A stretch of DNA of 64,000 nucleotides, from the NCBI GenBank assembly GCA_902539295.1, contig CACBIM010000002.1, positions 112,716 to 176,715 on the forward strand, given 5' to 3'. The position numbers and the translations under genes were made by a program. Within the stretch, counting starts at the first letter, position 1; the number at the start of each line of letters is the position of its first letter. Positions 54,104 to 62,742 of the stretch are shown here, piece by piece. Below the pieces are notes generated by a model, which saw only the letters and a program-made list of their open reading frames with translations, was not told where the DNA came from and made no database searches. This stretch comes from an uncultured SAR116 cluster alpha proteobacterium (GTDB lineage: Bacteria; Pseudomonadota; Alphaproteobacteria; Puniceispirillales; GCA-002684695).

Positions 54104-54994
54104 TTAAGACCTCATTATTGAATGTGGACCCCATAAGTTGAGGGTCTTGGGTTCATGTTTCCAAATTTTTACTTCTCTATCATGAAGAACTTCCAGCTCA
54201 GCAGAAATTTCAATCCAATTTGTCTCTGGGTCCTCAATGAAAATAAAAAGATTATTTCCAGGACCATGCCTTCCGGGGCCCCATTTCAGTTGAATGCCTT
54301 TTTTCTCAAATCTATCACACCAATCTTTTATTCTTTGCCATTCACCTGTTTCATAACTGTGATGATCTATTTCTTCAACATCAGCTTTAAAGCAAGCAAT
54401 TGTATGATGCTCATGGTTTGAAGTTAAAAAACTAGTAGCAAGCTCTCCATTATCTTTCAATACACGATCTGAGACAAAAAAACCTAATTTTTCACTATAA
54501 AATTTTTCAAATCTTTCAACATCCTTAGACTTAAATGTTAGGTGTTGCAGAGGAGCATATATATTATCTGAATATGTTGAAGACAATGCTATACCTTTGT
54601 TTTTTTCAGTTATACCAAAAATAATCAGGTTATTATCTGGATCTTTTACACCAAAAGAACTTTTCATAAAAAATGGCGTTTCATACTCTAAAATGGATAC
54701 TTTATTTTTAGTCAAAATATTCTTAAAATTCATTAAGCTGTTTTCGTCTTTTAAAGAAAATGCTGCAAAGTCCAAATTTTTCTTTTTGCCAGGGGAAAAA
54801 ATTATTCGCCTGTCATTTCCAAAGCACAACCACTTTGTTTTTTCCTGGTGATAGACTTGCTTGGACTTCATTCCTAATGTTTCCGAGTAAAATGAAGAGA
54901 GAGATTTAGGATCAGCACATTGAATTGATAAATGATGCAAAAAAGCATTATTTAAAAAATTATTTTGTTGCGTTAAATTTTTCGTAAATGACAT
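54104..54994 (-). CDS. VOC-superfamily extradiol dioxygenase-like protein
   Basis: 296 residues with two VOC modules (about 17-130 and 147-265). Possible metal ligands are His151 (PLQHLTF), His212 (IDHHSYE) and Glu262 (WIEISAE), the normal H-H-E set, and the WGPGRHGPGNNLFIFIEDPE segment resembles that of class I extradiol enzymes. It therefore could be an active catechol 2,3-dioxygenase type enzyme, or a partner of the HsaC-like protein encoded 1 nt upstream. The N-terminal module is diverged and has no ligands, as usual in this class. Confidence 0.78.
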   Translation of the reverse strand: MSFTKNLTQQNNFLNNAFLHHLSIQCADPKSLSSFYSETLGMKSKQVYHQEKTKWLCFGNDRRIIFSPGKKKNLDFAAFSLKDENSLMNFKNILTKNKVSILEYETPFFMKSSFGVKDPDNNLIIFGITEKNKGIALSSTYSDNIYAPLQHLTFKSKDVERFEKFYSEKLGFFVSDRVLKDNGELATSFLTSNHEHHTIACFKADVEEIDHHSYETGEWQRIKDWCDRFEKKGIQLKWGPGRHGPGNNLFIFIEDPETNWIEISAELEVLHDREVKIWKHEPKTLNLWGPHSIMRS

Positions 54995-54995
54995 A

Positions 54996-55991
54996 TTATT
55001 TTTTTAGATTATTGTTCCACCATGGGCATTCACCGACACCAATATTATAATTACCTGGCATTACATTTACAGGAATTCTAACATTGTTTTTAGCAGCTTG
55101 CGACCTTACCTCTTGTGCCTGTTTTAATTGATCTTCGGGCATCCATAATCGGTCATGACCCCATAAACTCGGTCCGTATGTTACTTCTTCAGGTTCCCAG
55201 TTATCTAAATCTATTGTTCTACCACCCCATCCATACTCAAAAAGAAAATCGGATGGAGAGTAGCTATAAAAAGACGTCATATTATCATTAATATGACGTC
55301 CAAATGTAGTGCCAATTCTGTTTTCTTTTGATAATGCTATGTCATAGCATTGACCAACGTCATCCAAACTATATAACTCAACCATCAAATGATGTATTTT
55401 ATTTTGTCCTGTCTCAATAAGAGCAATACTATGGTGTCTTTGGTTTGTATGAAAAAAGTATGCTTTAAATGGCCTCAGCATGTAATCACTAAGCTTGAAA
55501 CCAAGAACATCTTGAAAAAACCACTGAGTTTTCTCAAGCTTTTCTACATTTAATACAATATGACCCATTCCTAGAGTGCCAGTTCGAAAACCTGAGATTG
55601 GCCTTCCAGGTTTAAATTTATCATTACTTAATTCTGGACCATAAAACGCTTCATGTTTATTTCCAGAAGGATCTATAAAACTTATTACTTCTGAAACAAA
55701 TCTTTGGTCTGCTATTGATTTAGGCTCTCTTGTTACCTTAATTTCTGCTTTATCAAGTCGACCTGATAAAATATCTAAACTTTGCCTATCATTTACTTCC
55801 CAACCAAAAATATTTGATGCAGCTGTTTCATTTGTTACAACAAATCTCTGCTTTCTTTCGTCCATTCTTAAAACTGCAGTAGAGGATGTTTTGTCAACCA
55901 ATTGCATTCCAAGATAAGCACTACTAAATTCAGTCCAATCATCTAACTTGTCTGATTTAATAGTTATGTACCCTAATCCTAAAATTATCAT
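54996..55991 (-). CDS. Type I extradiol dioxygenase (BphC/HsaC-like)
   Basis: 331 residues. Fe(II) ligands are His144 (GMGHIVLN), His201 (KIHHLMVE) and Glu252 (FLFEYGWGG), and the catalytic His region is NQRHHSIAL (186-187). The C-terminal ITxTxxxL-type segment is replaced by GWGGRTIDLDNWEPEEV followed by SLWGH, near the BphC/HsaC ending. It cleaves a catechol carrying a large substituent next to the ring (biphenyl or seco-steroid type). First gene of the minus-strand operon, 73 nt from the palindromic operator; ribosome site AAGGT. Confidence 0.88.
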   Translation of the reverse strand: MIILGLGYITIKSDKLDDWTEFSSAYLGMQLVDKTSSTAVLRMDERKQRFVVTNETAASNIFGWEVNDRQSLDILSGRLDKAEIKVTREPKSIADQRFVSEVISFIDPSGNKHEAFYGPELSNDKFKPGRPISGFRTGTLGMGHIVLNVEKLEKTQWFFQDVLGFKLSDYMLRPFKAYFFHTNQRHHSIALIETGQNKIHHLMVELYSLDDVGQCYDIALSKENRIGTTFGRHINDNMTSFYSYSPSDFLFEYGWGGRTIDLDNWEPEEVTYGPSLWGHDRLWMPEDQLKQAQEVRSQAAKNNVRIPVNVMPGNYNIGVGECPWWNNNLKK

Positions 55992-56063
55992 TATGTGACC
56001 TTAATAAATTGTTTTACTTAAAATAGAACATTTCAAAAATAAATTAACCATTCAATTAACAAC

Positions 56064-56082
56064 TGTATCACTAAATGATACA
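56064..56082. promoter_or_regulatory. Palindromic operator TGTATCA-N5-TGATACA (copy 2)
   Basis: Same 7-bp arms as the site at 39094-39112, here with spacer CTAAA, in the middle of the 161-nt gap between the divergent extradiol operon and the class II aldolase gene. Equal distance to both starts (72 and 70 nt) fits control of both directions. An IclR-family protein encoded at 39171 is the candidate regulator. Confidence 0.65.
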
Positions 56083-56152
56083 TTATTATGGAATATATTT
56101 ATTTTAATTTTTTTTTCATATTTAATATGTAAACAACCTTAAGAGTTTTGAA

Positions 56153-56938
56153 ATGCTAAACCTAGAAATTGAATACCCAAAAAAACCAAGCAAATACTCT
56201 CAACAAGAATGGGAAGCAAGGGTGAATTTAGCAGCTTGTTATCGTTTGACAGATTATTACGGTTGGACCAGTACTGTTTACAATCATATAACATTGCGAG
56301 TGCCGGATACAGATACCTTTTTAATTAATGGTTTTGGTTTAAATTATAATGAAATTTGTGCTTCAAATTTAGTTTTGGTTGATTTAGATGGAAATAAATT
56401 AAGTGATGACGATTTTCCTATTAATAAAGCTGGTTTTATAATTCATTCAGCAATTCACCAAGCACGGCCTAAAGATCTTCACTGTGTAATGCATTCACAT
56501 GAAGTAAATAGCCAAACTTTAGCAGCTTCGAAAAGTAAATTAATTCCTTTAACACAAGAAGGTTGTCAACTATATGAGAGAGTTGGTTACCACGAGTTTA
56601 ATGGGATAGTTCTCAATGATGAAGAAAAAGAAAAATTAATTAATGCAATTGGAAACGAAAAACATACACTCCTTATGAGAAATCATGGATTGATTACTGC
56701 TGGACCAACTGCCGCATGGGCATTTATTAGGCACCAACATTTTATAAGAAATGCAGAAGTTCAATTAAAACTAATGGCGTCAAATGCTGAAATGAGCATA
56801 ATATCTGATAATATACTCAAACATACAAGAGAGCAATTTGAGGGTGGAAGTGCACAAGCTGGGGCAAAAGTTAGACATCCTGAGTGGCCTGCTTTTTGGC
56901 GTTTATTAGATAAATTAGACGAAAAGTGGAAACATTAA
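56153..56938 (+). CDS. Class II aldolase/adducin family protein
   Basis: 261 residues, the fold of fuculose-1-phosphate aldolase. Zinc-type His residues appear in HCVMHSHEVNS and in LLMRNHGLITAGPT, while the early NHITLRVPD is the phosphate/carboxylate-binding loop region. Members without sugar phosphates often cut or decarboxylate hydroxy-keto acids in catabolic operons, so it could perform the final retro-aldol step after ring cleavage. Divergent from the extradiol operon across the palindromic operator, and 123 nt before a TRAP transporter operon. Confidence 0.85.
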   Translation: MLNLEIEYPKKPSKYSQQEWEARVNLAACYRLTDYYGWTSTVYNHITLRVPDTDTFLINGFGLNYNEICASNLVLVDLDGNKLSDDDFPINKAGFIIHSAIHQARPKDLHCVMHSHEVNSQTLAASKSKLIPLTQEGCQLYERVGYHEFNGIVLNDEEKEKLINAIGNEKHTLLMRNHGLITAGPTAAWAFIRHQHFIRNAEVQLKLMASNAEMSIISDNILKHTREQFEGGSAQAGAKVRHPEWPAFWRLLDKLDEKWKH

Positions 56939-57002
56939 TCTACACATATCAAATTTTTTTGAGATAATTATTAGATTTTTAAACAAAAATGTTAAAAGTT
57001 TG

Positions 57003-57032
57003 TTGATTAATAATAATTGGTTACTTTATAAG
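57003..57032 (+). promoter_or_regulatory. Possible sigma-70-type promoter for the TRAP operon
   Basis: TTGATT (57003-57008) and TATAAG (57027-57032) are separated by 18 nt, 30 nt before the TRAP binding-protein ATG. The match is partial in a very AT-rich gap, so it may be chance. Confidence 0.3.
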
Positions 57033-57061
57033 TAAATATTAAATTATTGCGGGAGAAAATA

Positions 57062-58093
57062 ATGAAAAAACTATTATATGGGATTAGTGTTTCAATAATT
57101 TCAACACTATTATCCGTTAGTGCTTTTGCTGATGGGCATAAAACACTGACAGTTGCATCTTGGGCGGCTCCATTTCATACTCAAAATGAAAATGTTTTCC
57201 CTTGGATGGATAAAGAACTTATGAGTTGTTCCGGCGGAACATTAGGGCTAAAAGTTGAATACGGATTAGCTCCTCCACCAGCACTTTATGACTCAATTAG
57301 AGATGGTGTAGCAGACATGTCATGGATAGTTTACGGTTATACACCGGGTAAATTTGTAACTACTATGATTGCAGAACTACCTCTCATTCCAGGAAATGCT
57401 CAAGAAAAATCTGTGGCTTTCCAAAAAACATATGAGAAATATTTAGAGGCTGCAGGAGAAGCTAAAGGCGTTCAAATTCTTGCTAATTTTACCCACGGAC
57501 CAGGCATGGCTAACACTGTTAAAAAGGTCACTTCTTATAAAGAACTTGAAGGTGTAAAGATGAGAGTTGGTGGTGGTGTTGCAAATGCTATTGGAACAGC
57601 TCTTGGGGTTGCAGGCGTAAATGCACCAGCACCAAAAGTTTACGAAATAATTTCAGGTGGTGTTGCTGATGGGGTTATGTTCCCATTCGAAACAATGCAT
57701 GCTTTCAAAATTGCTGAATTAGCAAAATATTCCTTACATAATCCTGATGGAATGTATACTACTGCTTTCGCTGTAATCATGAATAACGATAGTTATAATG
57801 ATTTATCAGCTGCTCACAAAAAATGTATTGATGACATGCGTGGTGTTTCATTATCTAGAACAATTGGCAACTACTGGGATCAAGCTGATGAAGTTGGCAA
57901 AGCATCTGCAGCTGAATATAACCACGAGCTTACTGTAGCTAACAATGATGAAAGACAATATTTTAAAGCAAAAATGGGTCCTGTCATTGATGATGTTATA
58001 GGCAAAATAAATGCAGTTGGCGTTGATGCAAGCGCTGCATTAGCATATTTTAAGGAAGAAGTAAAAGTCGAAAATATGTTATCAGGAAACTAA
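57062..58093 (+). CDS. TRAP transporter solute-binding protein, DctP family
   Basis: 343 residues from the ATG at 57062, which follows GGGAGAAAATA; an in-frame TTG at 57047 is rejected because it overlaps that ribosome site. Sec signal peptide of about 24 residues (cleavage after SAFA), then TLTVASWAAPFHTQNENVF. The DctP helix with the conserved Arg lies in ELEGVKMRVGGGVANAIGTA, and VYEIISGGVADGVMFPFETM lines the pocket. Ligands are normally carboxylates held by that Arg. Followed by its two permease genes, DctQ and DctM, so the system is complete. Confidence 0.92.
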   Translation: MKKLLYGISVSIISTLLSVSAFADGHKTLTVASWAAPFHTQNENVFPWMDKELMSCSGGTLGLKVEYGLAPPPALYDSIRDGVADMSWIVYGYTPGKFVTTMIAELPLIPGNAQEKSVAFQKTYEKYLEAAGEAKGVQILANFTHGPGMANTVKKVTSYKELEGVKMRVGGGVANAIGTALGVAGVNAPAPKVYEIISGGVADGVMFPFETMHAFKIAELAKYSLHNPDGMYTTAFAVIMNNDSYNDLSAAHKKCIDDMRGVSLSRTIGNYWDQADEVGKASAAEYNHELTVANNDERQYFKAKMGPVIDDVIGKINAVGVDASAALAYFKEEVKVENMLSGN

Positions 58094-58111
58094 AAAATTC
58101 ATTATTAAATT

Positions 58112-58681
58112 ATGAATGAATTTTTAAACTACTTAGAACGGCTAGCTCTAGAAGTTAGTCGTTTTATTGCTTTATTAGCTGGCATCGTTTTACTATGGAT
58201 AGTTCTTGTAACTTGTGTTGATGTCATAGGAAGATATTTTTTCAATTCACCACTTTATGCTGGCGCCGAAATAATTCAAGTCAGTATGGCTGGTGTAATT
58301 TTCTTTTCTCTTCCTTACATGTTTTTTAAGAATGAGCATATTATAGTTGATTTATTTCCAATTTTTAAAAAAGGTTATATTGGATGGCTTTTAGGATTAC
58401 TCTTTCTAGCCATTGGCGGATATTCCTTATGGATTATTGGAGATAAGACCTTTAGTCTCGCTATGAGATCTTTAGAAGATGGTGATACTTATGAATATAT
58501 AATTGCACCATCTTTTCTTGCTAGAGAAAATAGTGAGTTTTTACCAAAAGTTTATTTGGACACTTACATCGCTGTTTCTATTTATTTTACAGTTTTCATG
58601 ATTTATTTAAAATTCTTTTTTGTGTTATTGAAACCTGGTTCAAGTGCAGAGCCAAATGAGGAAAATGAGGAAATAGGTTAA
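58112..58681 (+). CDS. TRAP transporter small permease, DctQ family
   Basis: 189 residues with four membrane segments (about 15-38, 48-70, 88-108 and 150-172). The pattern VLVTCVDVIGRYFFNSPLYAG in the first loop and LPYMFFKNEHIIVDLF are typical DctQ marks. It helps couple the binding protein to the large permease. Its ATG falls inside an AT-rich inverted repeat after dctP (58093-58125), and its stop directly abuts the DctM ATG. Confidence 0.9.
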   Translation: MNEFLNYLERLALEVSRFIALLAGIVLLWIVLVTCVDVIGRYFFNSPLYAGAEIIQVSMAGVIFFSLPYMFFKNEHIIVDLFPIFKKGYIGWLLGLLFLAIGGYSLWIIGDKTFSLAMRSLEDGDTYEYIIAPSFLARENSEFLPKVYLDTYIAVSIYFTVFMIYLKFFFVLLKPGSSAEPNEENEEIG

Positions 58682-60007
58682 ATGGGGCCTTTAACAATAT
58701 CTTTCATAGGCTTTGCGGCTATCTTAGTACTAGCTTTCCTAAGGTTTCCCCTTGCATTATCAATGGGTTTGGTTGGCGTAATAGGTTTTGGAGAATTAAC
58801 AAATTACAGAGCTGCCATTTCAAACATTGGTAGGTTAGTAATGGACCTCGGCCAAAGTTATTCACTATCTGTTTTGCCATTATTTATTTTGATGGGACTT
58901 CTTGTAGAAAAAGGTGGTATGGCAAAACAACTGTACAGAGCAGCATACGCTTTTTTAGGTGATAAAAAAGGTGGACTTGCAATGTCTACAGTCGTTGCTT
59001 GCGGAATGTTTTCTGCAATTTCGGGTTCATCAATAGCAACTGCAGCAACAATGTCTAAGGTTGCAATGCCAGAAATGCGAAGATACAAATACGCAGACTC
59101 TTTGGCTACAGCTTCAATTGCTGCAGGGGGTACCCTTGGCATACTTATTCCACCAAGTGTTATACTAGTCATTTATGGTTTATTAACTGAACAATCGATT
59201 GGTAAACTCTTCATGGCAGGGTTCTTACCAGGAATGTTGGGTATTTTATTTTATACTTTAGCAGTTTTTTTTGTTGTTTCCAGAAATCCTTCTTTAGGCC
59301 CAGCAGGTGAAAAAACAAACTGGCCTGAAAGACTTTTAGCGCTTAAGAATGTATGGACGACTTTAGCTTTGTTTATTTTTGTTATTGGAGGAATTTATAT
59401 TGGTCTTTTCTCTGCTACTGAAGCAGCTGGTATGGGTGCCGCTGGAGCACTAATAATAGCTATTTCCAGCGGAAATCTTAAAATAAGTGAATATTTCAAT
59501 GTTTTGAGAGAAGCATCTGTTCTAGCCGCTAAACTATTTGCATTATTATTTGGTGCAACAATGTTTTCAAATTTTTTAAACAGAGCTGGTTTACCTGATG
59601 CATTGCTAGGAATTATTAATTCTTTTGATCTTTCAGCAATGGCTGTAATTGGCATAATATTACTAATATATATCCTGTTAGGCTGTGTCTTTGAATCAAT
59701 GTCAATGATACTTTTGACAGTTCCTATTTTTGTACCACTGGTAAAAAACCTTGCACCTGAACTTGGTTTGGGTCCAGATCTTGTATTAATTTGGTTTGGA
59801 ATATTGGTAGTTGTGGTAACTGAAATTAGTCTTATAACCCCACCAATAGGCCTAAATGTTTTTGTTTTAAAAGGAGTGGTGAAAAATGTTTCAGTAGGGA
59901 CAATTTTTTACGGTGTCACACCTTTTTGGATGGTAGACATATTAAGACTTGCAATCATAGTATTATTTCCTGCTATAGCCCTTTTCCTTCCATCAATGAT
60001 GTTTTAG
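58682..60007 (+). CDS. TRAP transporter large permease, DctM family
   Basis: 441 residues, about twelve membrane segments. DctM blocks: MFSAISGSSIATAATMSKVAMP, GGTLGILIPPSVILVIYGLL, and later LLGCVFESMSMILLTVPIF with ISLITPPIGLNVFVLKG. It provides sodium-driven uptake with DctP and DctQ. The ATG follows the DctQ stop without a gap. The end overlaps the convergent acyl-CoA ligase gene by 15 nt. Confidence 0.95.
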   Translation: MGPLTISFIGFAAILVLAFLRFPLALSMGLVGVIGFGELTNYRAAISNIGRLVMDLGQSYSLSVLPLFILMGLLVEKGGMAKQLYRAAYAFLGDKKGGLAMSTVVACGMFSAISGSSIATAATMSKVAMPEMRRYKYADSLATASIAAGGTLGILIPPSVILVIYGLLTEQSIGKLFMAGFLPGMLGILFYTLAVFFVVSRNPSLGPAGEKTNWPERLLALKNVWTTLALFIFVIGGIYIGLFSATEAAGMGAAGALIIAISSGNLKISEYFNVLREASVLAAKLFALLFGATMFSNFLNRAGLPDALLGIINSFDLSAMAVIGIILLIYILLGCVFESMSMILLTVPIFVPLVKNLAPELGLGPDLVLIWFGILVVVVTEISLITPPIGLNVFVLKGVVKNVSVGTIFYGVTPFWMVDILRLAIIVLFPAIALFLPSMMF

Positions 60008-61489
60008 TAATTTCTTAACTTCATCATTTATAATTTTGCCTAAAGCATTTCTGGGTAAATGGTCTACAAATACTACCTCTTTTGGAATTTTATATTTGGC
60101 AACTTTTTCATTAAATAGATGTAATATTTGATCTGAGGTTACAGACTTATTTTTTTTCACTGCAACAATTACAGGGACTTCACCCCATTTATCATCATTT
60201 TTGCCAACAATAGAATATTCAACTAAGTCTTTGTTGTTTAATAATAGCAGTTCCAACTCAGCTGGATAAATATTTTCACCTCCAGATATGATGACATTCT
60301 TAATTCTATCTATAAACCAGTAATTCCCATCCTCATCAATCTTGGCTATATCTCCTGTAAGAAACCAACCCTCTTTTATACTTTGTTGAGAAGCAATTTC
60401 ATCATTCCAATAGCATTCAAGTATATTTTCACCTTTAACAAGTATTTGACCAGGTTGGCCAATTGAAACCTCATTTAAATCTTCATCAACTAATTTAATC
60501 TTACAGAGCGAACCAGCCTTTCCAATAGACCCTTCAGTTATAAAAGCATCCTTAACTTTTTGATAAATTGCTAAAGGCCCAGTCTCTGTTGCTCCATATA
60601 TTTGGATTACAGGTATTTTTATGGAATGAAGTTTTTTTATTAAATATTTAGGTACATTCGTAGAACCAATTGATATAACTTGCAAATATTTATAATTAGC
60701 CTCGATCCAAAATTTACTTTTAATCATCTGGTCTAAAATTGTAGGAACTGTTATCATTTTTGTGATTTTAAATTTCCCAATAATTTCAAGGGCTTGATCT
60801 GGTTCAAACCTTTCCTGTAGGACAACTGTTGCACTTTTTAAAAGGGCTGGAAGAAATAGAATATTAATTCCACCCACATGAAATAATGGAAGTGAAATTA
60901 ATACTTTGTCAGAAGATTTCATCGAATGTGCATCATGGCTCATTTTAGCATTGCTGATTATAGCTTTCTGACCCAAAAGAGCTCCTTTTGGTTTCCCTGT
61001 AGTACCAGATGTATAAACTAACAATAGTGGTAAATTATTTTTTATCGGTCTTTTAATTCTTCCATTACAAGATAATCTTCTAGCTTCTAAGCTTGTTGAA
61101 TTAATTTCAGAATTTCCTACTGTGATAGTTTTAATACTTTCTGGAATATATATCTGCGAAATTTTATCCTCAAATTTAGTATCAAAAAAAATCACATTAG
61201 GATTTGAATGCTTTATCAAATATTCAATTTCTGGATTGGCTAATCTCCAATTAATTGGAAACATTATTGCACCAATTTTTGAGGCAGCAAAAAGTAGTAC
61301 TATTTGTTCTGGGTTATTTGTCCCATAATAACAAAATCTATCACCAACTTTAAGTTGACATTCATTTTGAAGAAATAAAGATGTTTTGGTTATTAATTTT
61401 TTTAAATGCGAGAATGTCCAGTTTTGATCTTTGAAAATTATAGCATCTTTTTCTATTGATTTCTTTTCCAACCATTCATCAATTTTCAT
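59993..61489 (-). CDS. AMP-forming acyl-CoA ligase (second copy)
   Basis: 498 residues from the ATG at 61489 (GGTGA five nt upstream); two earlier in-frame ATGs (61507 and 61501) lie further inside the upstream gene and cannot be excluded. Adenylation motifs: YTSGTTGKPKGALLG, YGATETGPLAIY, TGDIAKIDEDGNYWFIDRIK, SGGENIYPAELE, and the terminal Lys in RNALGKIINDE. Shorter and less like fatty-acid ligases than the copy at 42360; resembles aryl or short-chain acid ligases. It overlaps the acyl-CoA dehydrogenase gene, implying joint action on an acid made soluble as its CoA ester. Confidence 0.88.
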   Translation of the reverse strand: MKIDEWLEKKSIEKDAIIFKDQNWTFSHLKKLITKTSLFLQNECQLKVGDRFCYYGTNNPEQIVLLFAASKIGAIMFPINWRLANPEIEYLIKHSNPNVIFFDTKFEDKISQIYIPESIKTITVGNSEINSTSLEARRLSCNGRIKRPIKNNLPLLLVYTSGTTGKPKGALLGQKAIISNAKMSHDAHSMKSSDKVLISLPLFHVGGINILFLPALLKSATVVLQERFEPDQALEIIGKFKITKMITVPTILDQMIKSKFWIEANYKYLQVISIGSTNVPKYLIKKLHSIKIPVIQIYGATETGPLAIYQKVKDAFITEGSIGKAGSLCKIKLVDEDLNEVSIGQPGQILVKGENILECYWNDEIASQQSIKEGWFLTGDIAKIDEDGNYWFIDRIKNVIISGGENIYPAELELLLLNNKDLVEYSIVGKNDDKWGEVPVIVAVKKNKSVTSDQILHLFNEKVAKYKIPKEVVFVDHLPRNALGKIINDEVKKLLKHH

Positions 61490-62732
61490 CACTTTCACCA
61501 TGCTCATAAAGAGCTCCCTTGCCTATCATGTCTAAGCAAAGTTCCGCTGTCCATGGCAACATAAGAGCTCCACATCTACTATCACGATAAAAACGCTCTA
61601 GTGGTTGAGATTTTAACATTGATTGACCACCACATGTTCTAATAGCCAAACGTGCTATTTCATTAACATTCTCCATAACTGAATACTGGGCTGACCATGC
61701 TCTCATTATTTGGTCCTTGGAGGGGTTTGGTTTTGCTTCTGAGATTGACTGAAACCAAATAGCCTTAGTTTGCTCAAGAATGATTTTCATCTGAGCAACT
61801 GTTAACTGTTTTGTTGGATACATTCTTCTTTTTATAGGTGGCATACCAGGTTGTTCACCTCTTAAATAACGTACTGTAAAATCATAACAAGCTTGCGCAA
61901 GACCTACATAACTTGGTGTTAGCGTCATAAACATGTGTGGCCACTGCTTTGCTGCATTATAATAAATACCTCGAGGCATAAGTTGCTCATTAAATGGAAT
62001 AAAAACATTTTCAAAAATTAATGTTCTTGAAACTGTACCTCGCATCCCAAGAGGGTCCCACTCACCTTCTACCCTAACCCCTTCCTGTGATGAGGGTACT
62101 GCAACGTACATAGTATTAGCCCTTGAAGGTGGTGAATTTTCAGAAAATAATTCTGTGCATAAAACACCATAATAATTTGCATGACCAGAGAGTGATGCAA
62201 ATATTTTTTTCCCATTTATAATCCAACCTTTATCAGTTCTTAGTGCAGTTGTGCCAAAGGCTGATTTTCCAGCAGCAGAAGAGTTTCCTTCAGAGAAAGG
62301 CTGGGCATAAATAGAACCTTTTTTTAAAATTCTTTCATAATGCATACCTCTAAGGTTGTTGTGCTCATTTCTTTTTTCATCATCCATTTCAAGATTATCT
62401 GCGAGGTATCCAGTCCACAAACAAGAACTAACATGCATATTAAATGTTAATGCAGTTGCCCCACAGTATCTACCAATTTCTGAGGCTGCTAGCATATAGG
62501 TTTTTAGATCAGCGTCACGACCACCATATTTTTTGGGTATACAGATTCCCATAAGATTATTTTCATGCAAATCTTTATAATTTTCTGTAGGAAATGAGGC
62601 CTCTAAATCATATTTCACTGCTCTATCAATAAATTTTGATGAAGCAATTTGTCTAGTTTCCAGACAAAGCACTTCTTGTTGTTTTGTCAGTTTCCACTCT
62701 GAAGGCGCAAATATTGGTTCATCATTATACAT
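61479..62732 (-). CDS. Acyl-CoA dehydrogenase family flavoprotein
   Basis: 417 residues. The N-terminal helical domain contains NNLMGICIPKKYGGRDADL, the middle beta domain QPFSEGNSSAAGKSAFGTTA and GWIINGKKIFASLSGHANYY, and the C-terminal helices end with TCGGQSMLKSQPLERFYRDS. The usual Glu base position is not obvious. This group includes both alpha,beta-dehydrogenases and flavin monooxygenases of the DszC/HsaA type, so either an acyl-CoA oxidation or an aromatic hydroxylation is possible; the adjacent ligase favours the former. Confidence 0.82.
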   Translation of the reverse strand: MYNDEPIFAPSEWKLTKQQEVLCLETRQIASSKFIDRAVKYDLEASFPTENYKDLHENNLMGICIPKKYGGRDADLKTYMLAASEIGRYCGATALTFNMHVSSCLWTGYLADNLEMDDEKRNEHNNLRGMHYERILKKGSIYAQPFSEGNSSAAGKSAFGTTALRTDKGWIINGKKIFASLSGHANYYGVLCTELFSENSPPSRANTMYVAVPSSQEGVRVEGEWDPLGMRGTVSRTLIFENVFIPFNEQLMPRGIYYNAAKQWPHMFMTLTPSYVGLAQACYDFTVRYLRGEQPGMPPIKRRMYPTKQLTVAQMKIILEQTKAIWFQSISEAKPNPSKDQIMRAWSAQYSVMENVNEIARLAIRTCGGQSMLKSQPLERFYRDSRCGALMLPWTAELCLDMIGKGALYEHGESDEN

Positions 62733-62742
62733 ATTGTCTAAA

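Noticed and set aside
58093..58125. AT-rich 11-bp inverted repeat around the DctQ start as a firm terminator
   Set aside because: Only one G-C pair and it includes the start codon; noted in a finding but too weak to list as a feature.
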